From Macrophomina tecta (taxonomy: Eukaryota > Ascomycota > Dothideomycetes > Botryosphaeriales > Botryosphaeriaceae): 64,000 bases of DNA. Below the pieces are notes generated by a model. It was not told where the DNA came from and did not search any database. It saw nothing but the letters and a program-made list of their open reading frames with translations. Of this stretch, positions 23,153 through 35,438 are shown piece after piece; positions within the stretch are counted from its first letter, which is position 1; each line of letters starts with the position of its first letter. The position numbers were made by a program, and so were the translations under genes. The stretch spans positions 1,116,001 through 1,180,000 of the forward strand of contig JAKSGN010000035.1 of assembly GCA_024180945.1 (NCBI GenBank), given 5' to 3'.

Positions 23153-25216
23153 ATGCCTGCTCGATCGATAAACCCTTTCTCCAACAACTCCTCCATCTCC
23201 ACCTCGCTCGACGAGAAGGCTTCTCGCCGCCCGTCCTTCTCCAAGCCGAACAACAAGTTTGTCTCGCTCTTCGGCTCCTCCCCCAAGTCCTCCGCTCCCG
23301 ACGCTGCGGCCGCTCTCCGGAAGGCTGTTGTTGCGCAGCAGCAAGCCCTTCTGGACAATCCCTCCCCGCACCCCGGCCAGCAGATAAATTCTGCCACACT
23401 GTCGCTGCCCACCATCTCGCTGTCTACCGCGACCGGCGAGAAATACACCAAGATGGAGGACTCGGCCTCCGCCACGACCACGACTCTGTTCCAGCCGCCC
23501 TCGCACGAGGAGCAGCGCCGTCTCGTCAAGCAGCACGCCGAATTCGGCCCCCTGGGGTCCAAAGCCCACCTCTACTCGAGCAAGTTCCTGGACGACAAGT
23601 TCCCCGACCCGATCGAGGACGAGCCACCCTACTACTTCCTGCTTACCACCTACATCAGCTATCTCATCCTCATTATTTTTGGCCACGTGCGCGACTTCTT
23701 CGGCAAGAGGTTCAGGCAGAACAACTACAAGCACTTGCGTGCCCAGGACGGCTATGCGCCTCTGAACAGCGACTTCGACAACTTCTACGTGAGACGGTTG
23801 AAGATGCGTATCAACGACTGCTTCGCGCGGCCCACCACCGGTGTTCCCGGACGCTACATTACCCTCCTCGACCGCAAGTCGGACGACTACAACCTGACCT
23901 TCAAGATGACGGGTACGACTTCTGAGACCCTGAACATGAGCTCTTACAACTACCTTGGCTTCGCTCAGTCCGAAGGCCCGTGCGCCGACGCCGTGGAGGA
24001 GGGCATCAAGAAGTACGGAATCAGCGTGTGCAGCACCCGCGCCGATGTTGGAACCACCACCCTGCATACCGAGGTCGAGGATCTGGTCGCAAAGTTCGTT
24101 GGAAAGCCCGCCTCCATGGTCTTCTCTATGGGTTTCGTCACCAATGCTACCACGTTCCCCGCTCTGGTCGGCAAGGGTTGCTTGCTCATCTCCGACGAGC
24201 TGAACCACTCCTCGATCCGCTTCGGCGCTCGCCTGTCTGGTGCGATGATTGAGATGTTCAAGCACAATGACATGCGCGACCTGGAGCGTGTTCTTCGCGA
24301 AGTCATTGCCAACGGTCAGCCCCGCACTCACCGTCCGTGGAAGAAGATCCTCATTGCTGTGGAGGGCCTGTACTCGATGGAAGGCACCATCTGCAACCTG
24401 CCGGCTCTGCTCGCCTTGAAGAGGAAATACAAGTTCCACCTGTTCATCGACGAGGCTCACTCGGTTGGTGCACTCGGTCCAAACGGCCGTGGCGTCTGCG
24501 ACTACTTTGGTGTCGACCCTGCTGAGGTTGATATTCTCATGGGCACTCTGACGAAGTCGTTCGGAGCCAATGGCGGTTACGTTGCGGCTGACAAGGCCAT
24601 CATCGATAAGCTCCGCGTTACCAATGCTTGCAATATCTTCGGCGAATCCCCGGCTCCCCCGGTCCTCATTCAGATCCAGAGCGCGCTCAGGCTCATCATC
24701 GGCGATCTCATGCCCGGCCAAGGCGAGGAGCGTCTCCAGCGTCTGGCCTTTAATTCCCGCTATCTGCGACTTGGACTGAAGCGTCTGGGATTCATTGTCT
24801 ACGGTCACGACGATTCGCCCATCATCCCGGTCCTGCTCTACAACCCTGCCAAGATGCCAGCCTTTTCCCACGAGATGCTGAAGCGCAAGATCTCTGTGGT
24901 CGTCGTCGGCTACCCGGCCACACCGCTTGTGTCGTCTCGTGCTCGTTTCTGTGTCTCAGCTGCTCACACTAAGGATGATCTGGACCGTCTGTTGGCTGCA
25001 TGCGACGAGATTGGCGACATCCTCCAGCTCAAGTTCTCCAGCGGCATCGCAGGCGGTGCTGCACCGTTGCCCGAGGGCCACACCAACTCGGAGGAGCTGA
25101 AGTACAGGGAGGAGATGGAGAGGACCGGCAAGATGCCAGAGGTTACCCCGCCCAGGTGGAAGCTCCAGGACGTTCTCAAGCGCGGCGTGCAAGACACCAA
25201 AGTTGCTCTGAGATAA
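23153..25216 (+). CDS. lcb2: Serine palmitoyltransferase subunit 2
   Basis: PLP-dependent catalytic subunit of serine palmitoyltransferase in the ER, the first step of sphingolipid synthesis (serine plus palmitoyl-CoA to 3-ketodihydrosphingosine). Intronless; 687 residues from the ATG at 23153. A TTG lies just upstream in frame but is not a plausible start. The first 150 or so residues are Ser/Pro-rich and variable, as in other filamentous fungi. A membrane segment lies at about 158-176 (YYFLLTTYISYLILIIFGHV). The alpha-oxoamine synthase core contains MSSYNYLGFA, ADVGTTTLHTEVEDLVAKF, ISDELNHSSIRFGARLSG and FIDEAHSVGALGPNGRG, and GTLTKSFGANGGY holds the PLP lysine (about 468). The C-terminal PVLLYNPAKMPAFS segment is also typical. 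Confidence 0.96.
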   Translation: MPARSINPFSNNSSISTSLDEKASRRPSFSKPNNKFVSLFGSSPKSSAPDAAAALRKAVVAQQQALLDNPSPHPGQQINSATLSLPTISLSTATGEKYTKMEDSASATTTTLFQPPSHEEQRRLVKQHAEFGPLGSKAHLYSSKFLDDKFPDPIEDEPPYYFLLTTYISYLILIIFGHVRDFFGKRFRQNNYKHLRAQDGYAPLNSDFDNFYVRRLKMRINDCFARPTTGVPGRYITLLDRKSDDYNLTFKMTGTTSETLNMSSYNYLGFAQSEGPCADAVEEGIKKYGISVCSTRADVGTTTLHTEVEDLVAKFVGKPASMVFSMGFVTNATTFPALVGKGCLLISDELNHSSIRFGARLSGAMIEMFKHNDMRDLERVLREVIANGQPRTHRPWKKILIAVEGLYSMEGTICNLPALLALKRKYKFHLFIDEAHSVGALGPNGRGVCDYFGVDPAEVDILMGTLTKSFGANGGYVAADKAIIDKLRVTNACNIFGESPAPPVLIQIQSALRLIIGDLMPGQGEERLQRLAFNSRYLRLGLKRLGFIVYGHDDSPIIPVLLYNPAKMPAFSHEMLKRKISVVVVGYPATPLVSSRARFCVSAAHTKDDLDRLLAACDEIGDILQLKFSSGIAGGAAPLPEGHTNSEELKYREEMERTGKMPEVTPPRWKLQDVLKRGVQDTKVALR

Positions 25217-28200
25217 GCCTTCACCGGTCATTATCAACCCTACAAACCAAGCATCCCGCATCCTCCACTCGTGGACCCTTTTTCACGACTAGACCATGCA
25301 GCGATTCGCGTTCCCTTCCGACCCGTGTCGAGCTTTGTTGACTCGGAACTGCATAGAGATCATGGCGTTGTTCGCGCGTTTTCATACCAATTGTAACGAT
25401 ATCTTTTCTGGCCCCTGAGATGAGGCTGAGAGAGGCGGTCATCAGTATTTTTTCGCTCCTGACACTGCCCCCGGCCTCATCCATGCTTTACTGTTCGGTT
25501 CGTGGTGTTCGGCCTAGACGCATGGATTGCGCTGGGATAATATCTAATATTTTAATGAACGTTGGGCGGAACCGTGTGTACATTGGGGAGATCGGGGACG
25601 ACATTATTTTCGAAAACCGCTGATTGGAGATAGCGGGAATGAATACTATGAGCTCTGCACATATTGTTTGGAGCAACGAAATCAATTGAAACTATCGCTG
25701 GTATCGCGGGTCCTTCTGTTCCAATGTTGATACTGCCGGCCTGTAACCCCTTCCATGCATGCGGATGTCCCGTTTATAGGCAGTGTTTCACTAAAATCAT
25801 TTTGGTGCAGCGTTGCTTGCAGAACAATCTCGCACGGGATGTCAGAGGTGCAGCTCATGCGCCTCTACCTCACGATTTCTTGTCGCATAGCAGGTCTTCC
25901 GAGCGTTTTTACTAAGACATTCCGGCTGCGGACGTCTTCTAATCCCCGACTTCTGATATTGTAGATTATGCTTATCATACCAACAGCGAACTGGCGTATT
26001 GTCTTTCGAGACCCATGCGCTCTTTCCTTTCCCCAATCGCCGGGTTTTCCCATTATAGAAACTGGCTGCTGATTTGCATCTTGACCGGTCAAGCCACACA
26101 GTTCGCCCCCAAAGAAGTTCGAACCGCTTAGCCTTCCTGTTCTGCAGGCCGCTCCTGTGCGCTGCCAGATTTTCTGGAACACCCTGGGCCCTGGTCATAG
26201 TGCCAACGCATCACGCCCTCCCGCCAACGCCCGCCCCCACGATTGCTGCCTTGCCCGACCAAGGACGGCGTTCATGCTTGCATTCCGCGAATATAGACGA
26301 GTCGATCTTTTCTGCAGGAAGATCGGCGATGCATGCACGCGATTGCGTGCAAATTGACGAGCAAGGATGGTGGCTAGGGGTGGAAAAACAGGCAGAAAAG
26401 GATGACGCAGCAAGGATGTCTGCTCCAGCGGTGAGCGACGTCTGGAAAAGCTACGTGCCGTTCGACTGGTATCTACTCGACGGGATGAGAGGGTTTGAGG
26501 CTCTGCTCCCTCCAATCATCACATGCTGCGCCTTGGGAGCCGAACGCACGTGGGGTCACCCGTTCGTTGTATTGCAAAATCTGGCGGGGGTCTCACGGGC
26601 AAGGCTGAGGCTGAAAGGAAGGCTGGGTTGACGTTCACAGAAGACAATGCTTTGTGCATGACTGTGTGGTTGACTTGCTCTTCGGTGAACACCACCATGT
26701 AGAGCTCGCTGGCGGACTTCATTCCCTCTTCCTTTCCCGATATTATCGAACGCCTCCCGCGCCGCCCTTCACTTTGGTTTCTGTCACTCATCAGCCAGAA
26801 TTTTGACACAGCATCATCACTACCACACGAGGCTGTGTCAAGTGTTGCCCGGCATCTCAAGGATGTCAGCCTTGCCCCGCTTTTTCGTCCCTTCCAACGC
26901 GCCGTGCCGCCGCCCCACGGGCCTCCTCTGTCGGTGCGTTCGCCAGCCATGTGCGCGCTCCTCTCGTCTCGGCTCGTTCCAAGACGGAGCTCGGGCGGAC
27001 GGACGGCCGGGAGGGAAGCGCGGCAATCTTGTTCTTTGCAAACAGGGCGCGACGCTGGACTTTTTTCTTCTCATGTTCATTGGTCCAAATGGGCGTCAGC
27101 GTGAGCCCCGGACTTGCGTGCTGCCGTGTTGTCCAGCTAGCTCGGTTGCCTTGTCCGCTTCCTCTGCCTTGCCCCGGCTGCTGCCTGATTCTTGTCCTTC
27201 TTGCATGAGATAACATCGTGGTTGTCTCATAGATTTCTCCCCTCGTCGTACTGACTACGTGGTTGAATGAGGCTGATTGTCCAACCTAAATGCTCACCTC
27301 ACTGTTGTACGGGGTTTATACTACCTGGAGGCTATTTTGGACGATGAGCCTGCCTTTGCATCCGGTCTTGCAAGATGATCGTGTCTGCTGTGACCGCGTT
27401 CCATTGCGGTGCACAAGAGTCTCTCTGACAGACGGGCGAAAGGGTGAATGGACAACGGGATTCGAGGCTGTCGAGAAAGCAGGCAACAAAGAAGGGCGTC
27501 GTTGTTGCCTGGAGCTGATCAAATTATTCTTCCTCAATCGGGGCAAATATCAATGCAACCCGGCATTTCCGCCATCTGCGATGGCAATGTTGGGTCATCG
27601 TTATTTGAGCCAAATGGACACGCGTCCTTCTTTCTCGTCCGCAACTGCGATCATGGGGCAGCGGGTACAACATCTACAATTTTGCCTTATTTTCTCTGAC
27701 CTCGATCTATCGATTGAGGAGCCGTAGCCAAAGAGCGCCCGCTCGCACGGTATGGGATGCGCAATTACGTCTAGGTGTGCGCGCGTCTATCGGAGAGTGG
27801 TGGAATGATTCTGAACGCCCTCTTTCTTAGCATTCCCCCCCCCCCCCCGGTCCGTCTATCCCTGGCTGGCTTAGCTGTTGGAATCAAGATATCCGGGGCA
27901 ACCCTGCTTTTCTTTCTCGTCCCTGGGTGAGGGTCAGAGTCTGATCTAGGTTGCGTACGCGAGCTCGGGCTCCTGCAGCAGCGGGCGGATGCACTCGTGA
28001 CAGACGCCGCCGCCTCCCTTTTCCTCTCGCCCAAGCAGGCTCCGATGCCGATAGCTACCATCTCGAGACATGCCGTCAGCGCCTTCGAGGTCGAATGGAG
28101 GGTGACCGGTGAGCGATTAAGGCTCAGTTGCTAGCCTTGCTGGGCCACTCAGAAGAAGAAGGCTTGCATGCGCGCTTCATTGACGAATCAACCCGCCTAG

Positions 28201-28802
28201 ATCAAAGCGTGGTCCGCAGGCTTGGTCGGAGGACGGTATGGATTGTCCCTTCACCGGTTCTTGACTTTGACGCCATAAAGATGCAGTACCACATGCAAGG
28301 AGGCTTCTGAGCCGGCGAGACGCCCAGGACCATGGCCGCCGCATCGAGTGCTTCCAGATTGGCTAGCTGGCTTGGCTGTGAGCTAGTAGTGGGTAGGCAG
28401 AAGGATGTGGTACTTTTCGGCTCGGGACGAGCGGGTGCGGATGTAGTTACGGAGATCGAAGCGTGGGCGGCTCGAGAAAGGCTTATATATCTTCGCCCCG
28501 ACTCTCTTGACATCTTGTTTTCCTTCCCTTCAACCGGCGATGGTGAGGCAGGAATCGCGCACAGCGTCTTTTACACAATATTTGTGATTCAATCGCAAGC
28601 ATTTTCGTCCTCTCATTCGACGCCTGTGCACCAGGTCAGCCCTGAGTCCGCCTCACCACCTATCCTTCAATCAAAACATCCCTCACCGGTCTGCTTGTTG
28701 ATCGCAGTCAGCCTCGTCCTTCAGCCTGTTGCTTCATCAGTGACAGTGACTCGGTGAACGGTCCAAGAGACAGCAGCAGCAGCAGCAGCAGCAGCAACCA
28801 TA
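25217..28802. other. Long gene-free stretch
   Basis: About 3.6 kb without a supportable gene. The short frames between 25.8 and 28.3 kb overlap each other on both strands and show no recognisable motif. A run of 14 C lies at 27835-27848. Pyrimidine-rich DNA and a CAG microsatellite precede the next gene, so roughly the last 500 bases are probably its promoter and leader. Confidence 0.55.
28771..28795 (+). repeat. CAG microsatellite just before a start codon
   Basis: About eight CAG units ending seven bases before the ATG at 28803. It would lie in the 5' leader of the proline/glycine-rich gene. Its frame is not part of the predicted protein. Confidence 0.8.
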
Positions 28803-30965
28803 ATGGCTCATAATAACACGCCCTTCGGCGAAGTTCCACCCCCACCCCCTCCGCCACCAGCCGTCCCTGGTGCCGGGCCCTTCCCCGGTGGCGCTGGACG
28901 CGGCCAACCCTTGCCTGGCGGCATGGGCGGCGGTCCAGCTGCAGCAGGAGTTGGCATGCCCGGTCGACCGTCCGTCCCATTCGGCGCCAGCATGGGACCA
29001 GGAGGAGCAGCAACAGCAGGCAGAGGCGGCATGTCCCATACCGCGGCCGCAGCAGCCAATACGCCGCGCCCGCTCAACCACCACCTGGGCAACCCGGCCG
29101 GCCCTGTCCTGCGTACCTTCCACGGCTGGTCCTTCCGCAAGATCCACGAGCCGGGCATCGAGGCGTCTTGGTCGCGCTGCCGCAAGACGCCGCTACCGTA
29201 TTCGTCAGACGAACTGTCGCGGATCGTACAAAAGGGTGGCGGCGCGGGAATGAGCGGGAGTGGGAGCAAGAAGGGGTCCGGACGCTTGGGCGTGGCGGAG
29301 CAGTACAATGCGCTACGGTCGGCGCATCAAAGGGCGCAGGTGGATGGGCTGCTGGAGTGGGTAAGGAGCGAGGAGAGGAATGCGGGAGCAGAATGGAGTC
29401 TGGCGTGTATTGAGCAGGATGTGCAGGAATTCATCAGGCGGGGGTTTGGCAGAATTAGAGAGACAAGGGAGATGAGGGTAATCTTGAGGAGATCACCGAG
29501 GAAAGGTGCCGCTGGCGTTTCTGGCGAGAAGGTCGACGGTTTTCCCGGGGAGGTCGTTGACCTCGAGCATGGCCATGTCGGAACGCAGCCGTTGCATGGT
29601 GTGCTCGGTGGTGCTGGCCCTGGCCCTGGCCCGGGCGCGTTTGGTGGTGGTGTTGGTGGCGGCATGGCAGCAGGAGGGGGAGCATCTGGGATGCTTGGAG
29701 GAGCTGTTGGTCTGCCCGGTGGCATGCCTGGAGGTCTCCCTGGTGGTCCTCATGGTGGAGGCGGGCCAGGAGGACCAGGCCTCGGTCGGGGAGCACCGAC
29801 AAATCCTCATCAAGGACGTCCAGCAGGCACGCCTCACGGCATGACTGGTATGGCCCCGCCTCCGCCTCCGCCGACCCATGGCATGCCGCCTCCGCCTCCA
29901 CCGCCTCCGCCGATGCACGGCGGCCCAGTCCTCGGCGGTGCTCCAGGCGCGCCTCTCGTTGGTCATGGTGGCGGGATGGGAGGCGCAGAGATTGCGGGCC
30001 CCGGCAACATGAAGCCAGGGAAAGGTGAAAAGGGAGGTAAGAAGTTGAAACAGCCAGAGATATTGGTTGGGGACGATCTCTCCGACGACGTGGATGATCC
30101 CGTCGACGTGGCCTTCGGCAAGCCGACGAAGCCCGGAAAAATCAAGATCCCACCACCTCCGATCAATGGGAGTGTTCCAGCAGGAAGGCCGTGGAAGGCT
30201 GGGAAATCACCCAAAGGCTCTCCTGAGCCCGAGCTCCACCGAGCTCCCTCAAACCACAACTTTATCAACATCAACGTCCAAGATGCGGCCAAGGAGAAGT
30301 CGAGGAAGCCCCACAAACATCAAAGTCACCCGCACCACGACCGTTATGCTAGCAGCAGTGACGACGAGAGGTCCTTCACCCCACCATACATCAGCAGTGA
30401 GGACGAGTGGTCCGTATCCACGCCACCGTCTTCGTTTGAGGGTTCGCCACCACGGTACTACGAGTACCGTCGGTCTCGGAGCAGGAACAAGTACCAGAAC
30501 AACTACCACCTCCCCATTCGTACGCACCACCGCGAACACGAGAAGCCGCGCCCCATCTTGCGTGAGCGGGACTATTCTCACCTGCGCCCGCCGGCTCGGC
30601 TGCTGGTAGACAGCGAAGGGTACTACCGGGACGGTGGATACGATGTGGTACCGCGGGATTACAATTACCGTGACGTAGAGCAGCAATATCGCGTGATCCG
30701 ACCGGCATACAGCCCACCAAGAAGACGTTTGTATGAGCGTTCGCGTGAAAGAGGATGGGGGGAGAGACAATTGATGCCACCGGCACCAGAGGCTGATGAT
30801 TTCCTGTGGAGAAGGGGTCCTAGTCTGGGGAGGAGAAGGGAGGAGTTTGACAGAAGAGAGCGAAATGCATACGCAGAGTTGGATCGATTGGAGATGGAAG
30901 AGGAGCGGAGAGCCATGGAGGCAGCAATTGACGGGATAAGGGGAAGGAGGTATGCTAGGAGATGA
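28803..30965 (+). CDS. Proline/glycine-rich protein of unknown function
   Basis: One uninterrupted frame of 720 residues from the ATG at 28803. I do not recognise a named family. The N-terminus has a polyproline run (residues 11-18) and Gly/Ala-rich sequence. A more ordered block around 90-210 reads GPVLRTFHGWSFRKI, later EQYNALRSAHQRAQVDGLLEW and EWSLACIEQDVQEFIRRGF. A long Gly/Pro/Met-rich middle contains two more proline runs. The C-terminal third is acidic then Arg/Tyr/Ser-rich, ending in a charged helix (ELDRLEMEEERRAMEAA). Polyproline runs suggest binding to SH3, WW or profilin-type partners; this is inference only. The block at 90-210 is the part most likely to be conserved. Low complexity produces long antisense frames, which I disregard. 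Confidence 0.75.
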   Translation: MAHNNTPFGEVPPPPPPPPAVPGAGPFPGGAGRGQPLPGGMGGGPAAAGVGMPGRPSVPFGASMGPGGAATAGRGGMSHTAAAAANTPRPLNHHLGNPAGPVLRTFHGWSFRKIHEPGIEASWSRCRKTPLPYSSDELSRIVQKGGGAGMSGSGSKKGSGRLGVAEQYNALRSAHQRAQVDGLLEWVRSEERNAGAEWSLACIEQDVQEFIRRGFGRIRETREMRVILRRSPRKGAAGVSGEKVDGFPGEVVDLEHGHVGTQPLHGVLGGAGPGPGPGAFGGGVGGGMAAGGGASGMLGGAVGLPGGMPGGLPGGPHGGGGPGGPGLGRGAPTNPHQGRPAGTPHGMTGMAPPPPPPTHGMPPPPPPPPPMHGGPVLGGAPGAPLVGHGGGMGGAEIAGPGNMKPGKGEKGGKKLKQPEILVGDDLSDDVDDPVDVAFGKPTKPGKIKIPPPPINGSVPAGRPWKAGKSPKGSPEPELHRAPSNHNFININVQDAAKEKSRKPHKHQSHPHHDRYASSSDDERSFTPPYISSEDEWSVSTPPSSFEGSPPRYYEYRRSRSRNKYQNNYHLPIRTHHREHEKPRPILRERDYSHLRPPARLLVDSEGYYRDGGYDVVPRDYNYRDVEQQYRVIRPAYSPPRRRLYERSRERGWGERQLMPPAPEADDFLWRRGPSLGRRREEFDRRERNAYAELDRLEMEEERRAMEAAIDGIRGRRYARR

Positions 30966-32002
30966 GTTTGAGCACGGCTTCGCATATACGGAAAAGGAAA
31001 CAAGAATGAAACGGGCTCGTAAAGGAGGAAGTATGGGCCGTGGGATAATTTGCTAAACTCGAGCTCGAGAGGAGACTCACAAAGGGAGACGAGAGCTCGT
31101 ACTCCGACTGAGATAAGAAACGGTGTTGATCCTTTACTCGTCGTGGATGTAATTCTGCTGTAGATGTGTAGCCATCTGCCAAGTACCAGGCGGTGCAGGA
31201 TAGGCGCGTTATCTCTGCACGAATGGAGACAGAAAGCATGGCGGGTGGAAAACATGGGTTGTCTGCAAACCTAAACGAGATAAAGGGCGTCTAATGGGGG
31301 GCTGAAGCACTCGTCTGGACGCAAGTGCGCTCAGCCTTCTGGACATTGTCATTCAGACTGCTTCGTCCCTCCAATGAGTGGTGTCGATGCAGATACCCTT
31401 TCTTTGCTATCTTCTCGAGCAGCGCGGGGATCTGTGGGGAACGCAAAGATGCAGTCGGGGGGCTTTTATCAGCTGGCAGTCGAGAAGGATGCGTCGCGTT
31501 AGGCGTTCGATCCATTGGGCTTGTGCCAGCTCATGCGTACAGGTAGTTGGCTGCAGTGGTGCATTGCGGCTGCAGGGCGGCCCAGTGAGCCGATCTCAGC
31601 AGCGAATAGAGGGCATGGGCGGCGGGGGTTTAAGCAGGTGTCCAGGCAGAGCGATGTGCACCTGTGTCCGGGTGAGTGCTTTCACAGCACCGCGTTCGTG
31701 AGTGGAAAGCCGAGGAAGCGCTGGATGCTCGGTGTTCAGTGCGAGGAGCTGTTCGGAACAGAGGATGAGGCGTTGACCGGGAGCTCCTAAAAGGCCCGAG
31801 TGGTGCCCCTCCTGCCCCGCCATGACGCTACAAGCCCTGCGCCCAGCTGATCTCACATCATAACAAAACCACCGCTGCAGTACCCTCCTGTCCCTGACCC
31901 ATCTTCTTTCTTCACTTGGAATTGCATCCCTCGCCCATCTCCCAACGTCCAGGACTCCCCTATACCCCTTCTCGAGCAGAATTCAAGCATACAACCGCCA
32001 AA
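30966..32002. other. Intergenic before tpi1
   Basis: About 1 kb between the unknown Pro/Gly-rich gene and tpi1, on the same strand. It should contain the 3' end of the former and the glycolytic promoter of the latter. The last about 130 bases (31870-32002) are C/T-rich, as is common upstream of strongly expressed fungal genes. No gene is seen. Confidence 0.55.
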
Positions 32003-33025
<1,023 letters not shown>

Positions 33026-33296
33026 ATGCATGGGAGGGGAAATCTATAATGACCGAATGGAGACGAGCGTCTAACTCAATGATAGCCATAAATATCACCC
33101 AATTTTCTGTGCCAAAGAATCGTGCTATCTTTTTATTCTGTGATTGGCGACCACGTTCGAAACGCCGTGGCTCCAAGGAATAGATATATGTACAGCCCAA
33201 ATCCCGATTGATGCGCCATCCATGCCGTTGTACAAAGTTGTTCTTCATGCACCCTCATCAGCCCTTCTTGGCAATCTCTTCATTGTGAAGATAGGC

Positions 33297-33843
33297 TCAT
33301 ATTTGGTATCTTGCGCCGTGGAAAGGACTCCAGATGCCTCTGACGCTCTTGTTCAAACTCTTGACAGGCTTGTTGATGGTGCGGCGGTTGCGCTCTCCGG
33401 AGGCGTCGCGCAACAGCTGGGCTTTCCGGAGGATCTGCTCCTTCTCGAGGTTACGGACGCAAATTGCCTTGGTACGACCGTTGATGTAATGGCCTTTGAT
33501 GACGGGCTCCTTGCGCGGGCGAGGCGAAACGGTGATTTCGATTGACGGGTTGGCCTTGGCGAATGCGGCGAGCTTGTGCTCCAGGAACGACTTCATGCCC
33601 TTGGACGACCCGGCCCAATCGCAGTAATGGAAGTCAAGGCGCTTGCATTGGAGAATGAAGGCGCCGACACCGTTCTGCGTGCGGCTATATCAGTATGAAT
33701 CCTGATCAACGATCGTGCGAGGCGCGGGCAACGCGCTCCGGGAATTGCGCTTGCATAGAAGCAGCAGCTCCTGCTAGGGTAGCTCGAGGAAATTCCAGAC
33801 GTACCTGGCCCTTGGCTACGGTCTTCAGCGCAGCGAGAGGCAT
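33297..33843 (-). CDS. mrpl51: Mitochondrial large-subunit ribosomal protein mL43
   Basis: Mitoribosomal large-subunit protein of the L51/S25/CI-B8 thioredoxin-like fold. Two exons, 33843-33805 (MPLAALKTVAKGQ) and 33674-33297, joined in phase 0 with donor GTACGT and a CAG acceptor, give 138 residues. Conserved parts are NGVGAFILQCKRLDFHYCDW, GSSKGMKSFLEHKL, ITVSPRPRKEPVIKGHY and the C-terminal RGIWSPFHG. The start is fixed by the ATG at 33843, which supplies the short first exon. The gene is divergent from the U1-70K gene with about 265 bases between starts. Confidence 0.94.
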
Positions 33844-34108
33844 GATGGGCGGCGAGCGATGGGGTGGGTGCTTCGCGGTATGGAGCGGCACTTGGTGTTT
33901 TCGGGCGACTTTCTGCCGCAGGCGGTGGGCGGCAGGTCGCCCGTGCTGGCCTCTCGTCTGCCTGTCGCGCCGCAATTCCACGCAACGCGCACCTCAACCG
34001 CCCTCGAATCAACGCACGACCTCCGCCCTCGCCCCACGCACAGCTCGATGATCTAGAGCACTCCAACTCAATCGCTCCTTCATTGAGACACTTCTCCGTC
34101 AAACAAAG

Positions 34109-35438
34109 ATGACGGACAAGCTACCCCCCAACCTGCTGGCGCTCTTTGCGCCGCGCCCTGCGCTGCGCTACCTTCCGCCCTCCGACCATGCTCCAGAGGC
34201 GCGCAAGACCATGGACATTGAGGGCGTCGGCAAGTACTTGCAGGCGCTCAAGGAATATGAAGACCATTATGAGCCCACCGAGAGCTGGCTGCAGCGCAAG
34301 GATCGTCTCAAGCAAGAGAAGAAGGAGAAGCTGGAGAAGACCCTCACCGAGGGCGTAGCCAACTGTCAGATTCATCCTCTACCCCTTTCCTTACAACAGA
34401 AGCTGACCATGTGCACACAGTTAAACCTGCTGAGGACCCCAATGTGCGCGGCGATCCCTTCAGAACGCTGTTCGTTGCGCGTTTGTCCTACGACACCGAG
34501 GTGAAGGACCTGGAGCGCGAATTCGGCCGATTTGGTCCCATAGAGAGGGTATGCTTTACCAATCGACCTATTAATTATTCACGTCACTGAAGCTTCACAG
34601 ATTCGCGTTGTCCACGACACGACCCAGCCCGAGGATGCTCCTGCAAAGAAGAAGAATAGAGGCTACGCATTTATCGTATTCGAGCGCGAGAAAGACATGA
34701 AGGGTAAATATTCCTCATTTCTTTCGCCTTTCCCTATCAGAATCCTCGCTCAAAGGTAAAGATGGTTGCGACTGACAATGTGCCACTTGGTCTTCTCATC
34801 ATACAGCTGCCTACAAGGAAACCGATGGAATTCGCATCAAGGACCGCAGAGTTCTCGTTGATGTCGAGCGCGGCCGCACCGTGTCCGGCTGGCGTCCACG
34901 TCGTCTGCGAGGCGGACTTGGAGGACGTGGATACACGAAGGCACTGCCAGCCCGCCCCTCCGGTCCCGGCAGTTTCGGTGGACCCCCTTCCGGCCCCGGC
35001 GGATTCAGGGGTGGTTACGGCGGAGGCTTCCGCGGCGGCCGTGGCGGTTTCCGCGGAGGTGAAAGAGGTGGCTTCCGCGGCGGCGACCGTGGATATGGAG
35101 GCAGGTCTGGCATTGGCTATCAACCTAACGGCTGGGGTGGTCAGGCACCTCCAGAGGGGGCTCCTGCAGGCCCTCGCGGCGGCGGCAGGTCCGGAGGCTA
35201 TGGAGGCGGTCACGGCGGCCGCGATGGCCCTGGTGGTGGCGGTGGTCGCTATGGCGGCGATAGGTACGGCGACAGGGATCGTGGGGCTAGTGGCAGCAAC
35301 CGTGAACCTGTCGGCTCGAGGCGTGACTACCGCGACCGTGATCGCGATGGTGGGTATGGCCGCGATGACTACTCCTCCCGCAAGCGTGGATACGACGGCG
35401 ACAGTTACGAAGACTCCAGGAGCAAGCGCAGGTACTGA
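34109..35438 (+). CDS. snp1: U1 small nuclear ribonucleoprotein 70 kDa (U1-70K)
   Basis: Protein of the U1 snRNP that binds stem-loop I of U1 snRNA during 5' splice-site recognition. Four exons, 34109-34364, 34421-34548, 34601-34703 and 34807-35438, give 372 residues. The N-terminal U1-70K segment has [16 protein letters not shown] and the helix [18 protein letters not shown] single RRM follows, with RNP2 TLFVARL (about 101-107) and RNP1 NRGYAFIVF (about 147-155), then [18 protein letters not shown]. The C-terminal half is an RGG/FRGG-rich tail followed by a short RD/RDR segment, instead of the long RS/RE tail of animal U1-70K. Donors are GTCAGA, GTATGC and GTAAAT, and all phases agree. Confidence 0.95.

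Noticed and set aside
22013..23562. Long minus-strand frames in the prpD-like/lcb2 spacer
   Set aside because: Arg/Ala/Ser-rich translations of GC-rich promoter DNA, overlapping in several frames, with no family.
23144..24871. 575-residue antisense frame opposite lcb2
   Set aside because: It is the shadow of a GC-rich coding strand; the sense frame has all serine palmitoyltransferase motifs and the antisense has none.
26115..26130. tRNA B-box-like AGTTCGAACC
   Set aside because: No A box or cloverleaf could be built around it.
25842..28313. Several 80-185 residue frames in the 25-28 kb stretch
   Set aside because: Overlapping on both strands, Cys/Pro/Arg-rich and without any family resemblance.
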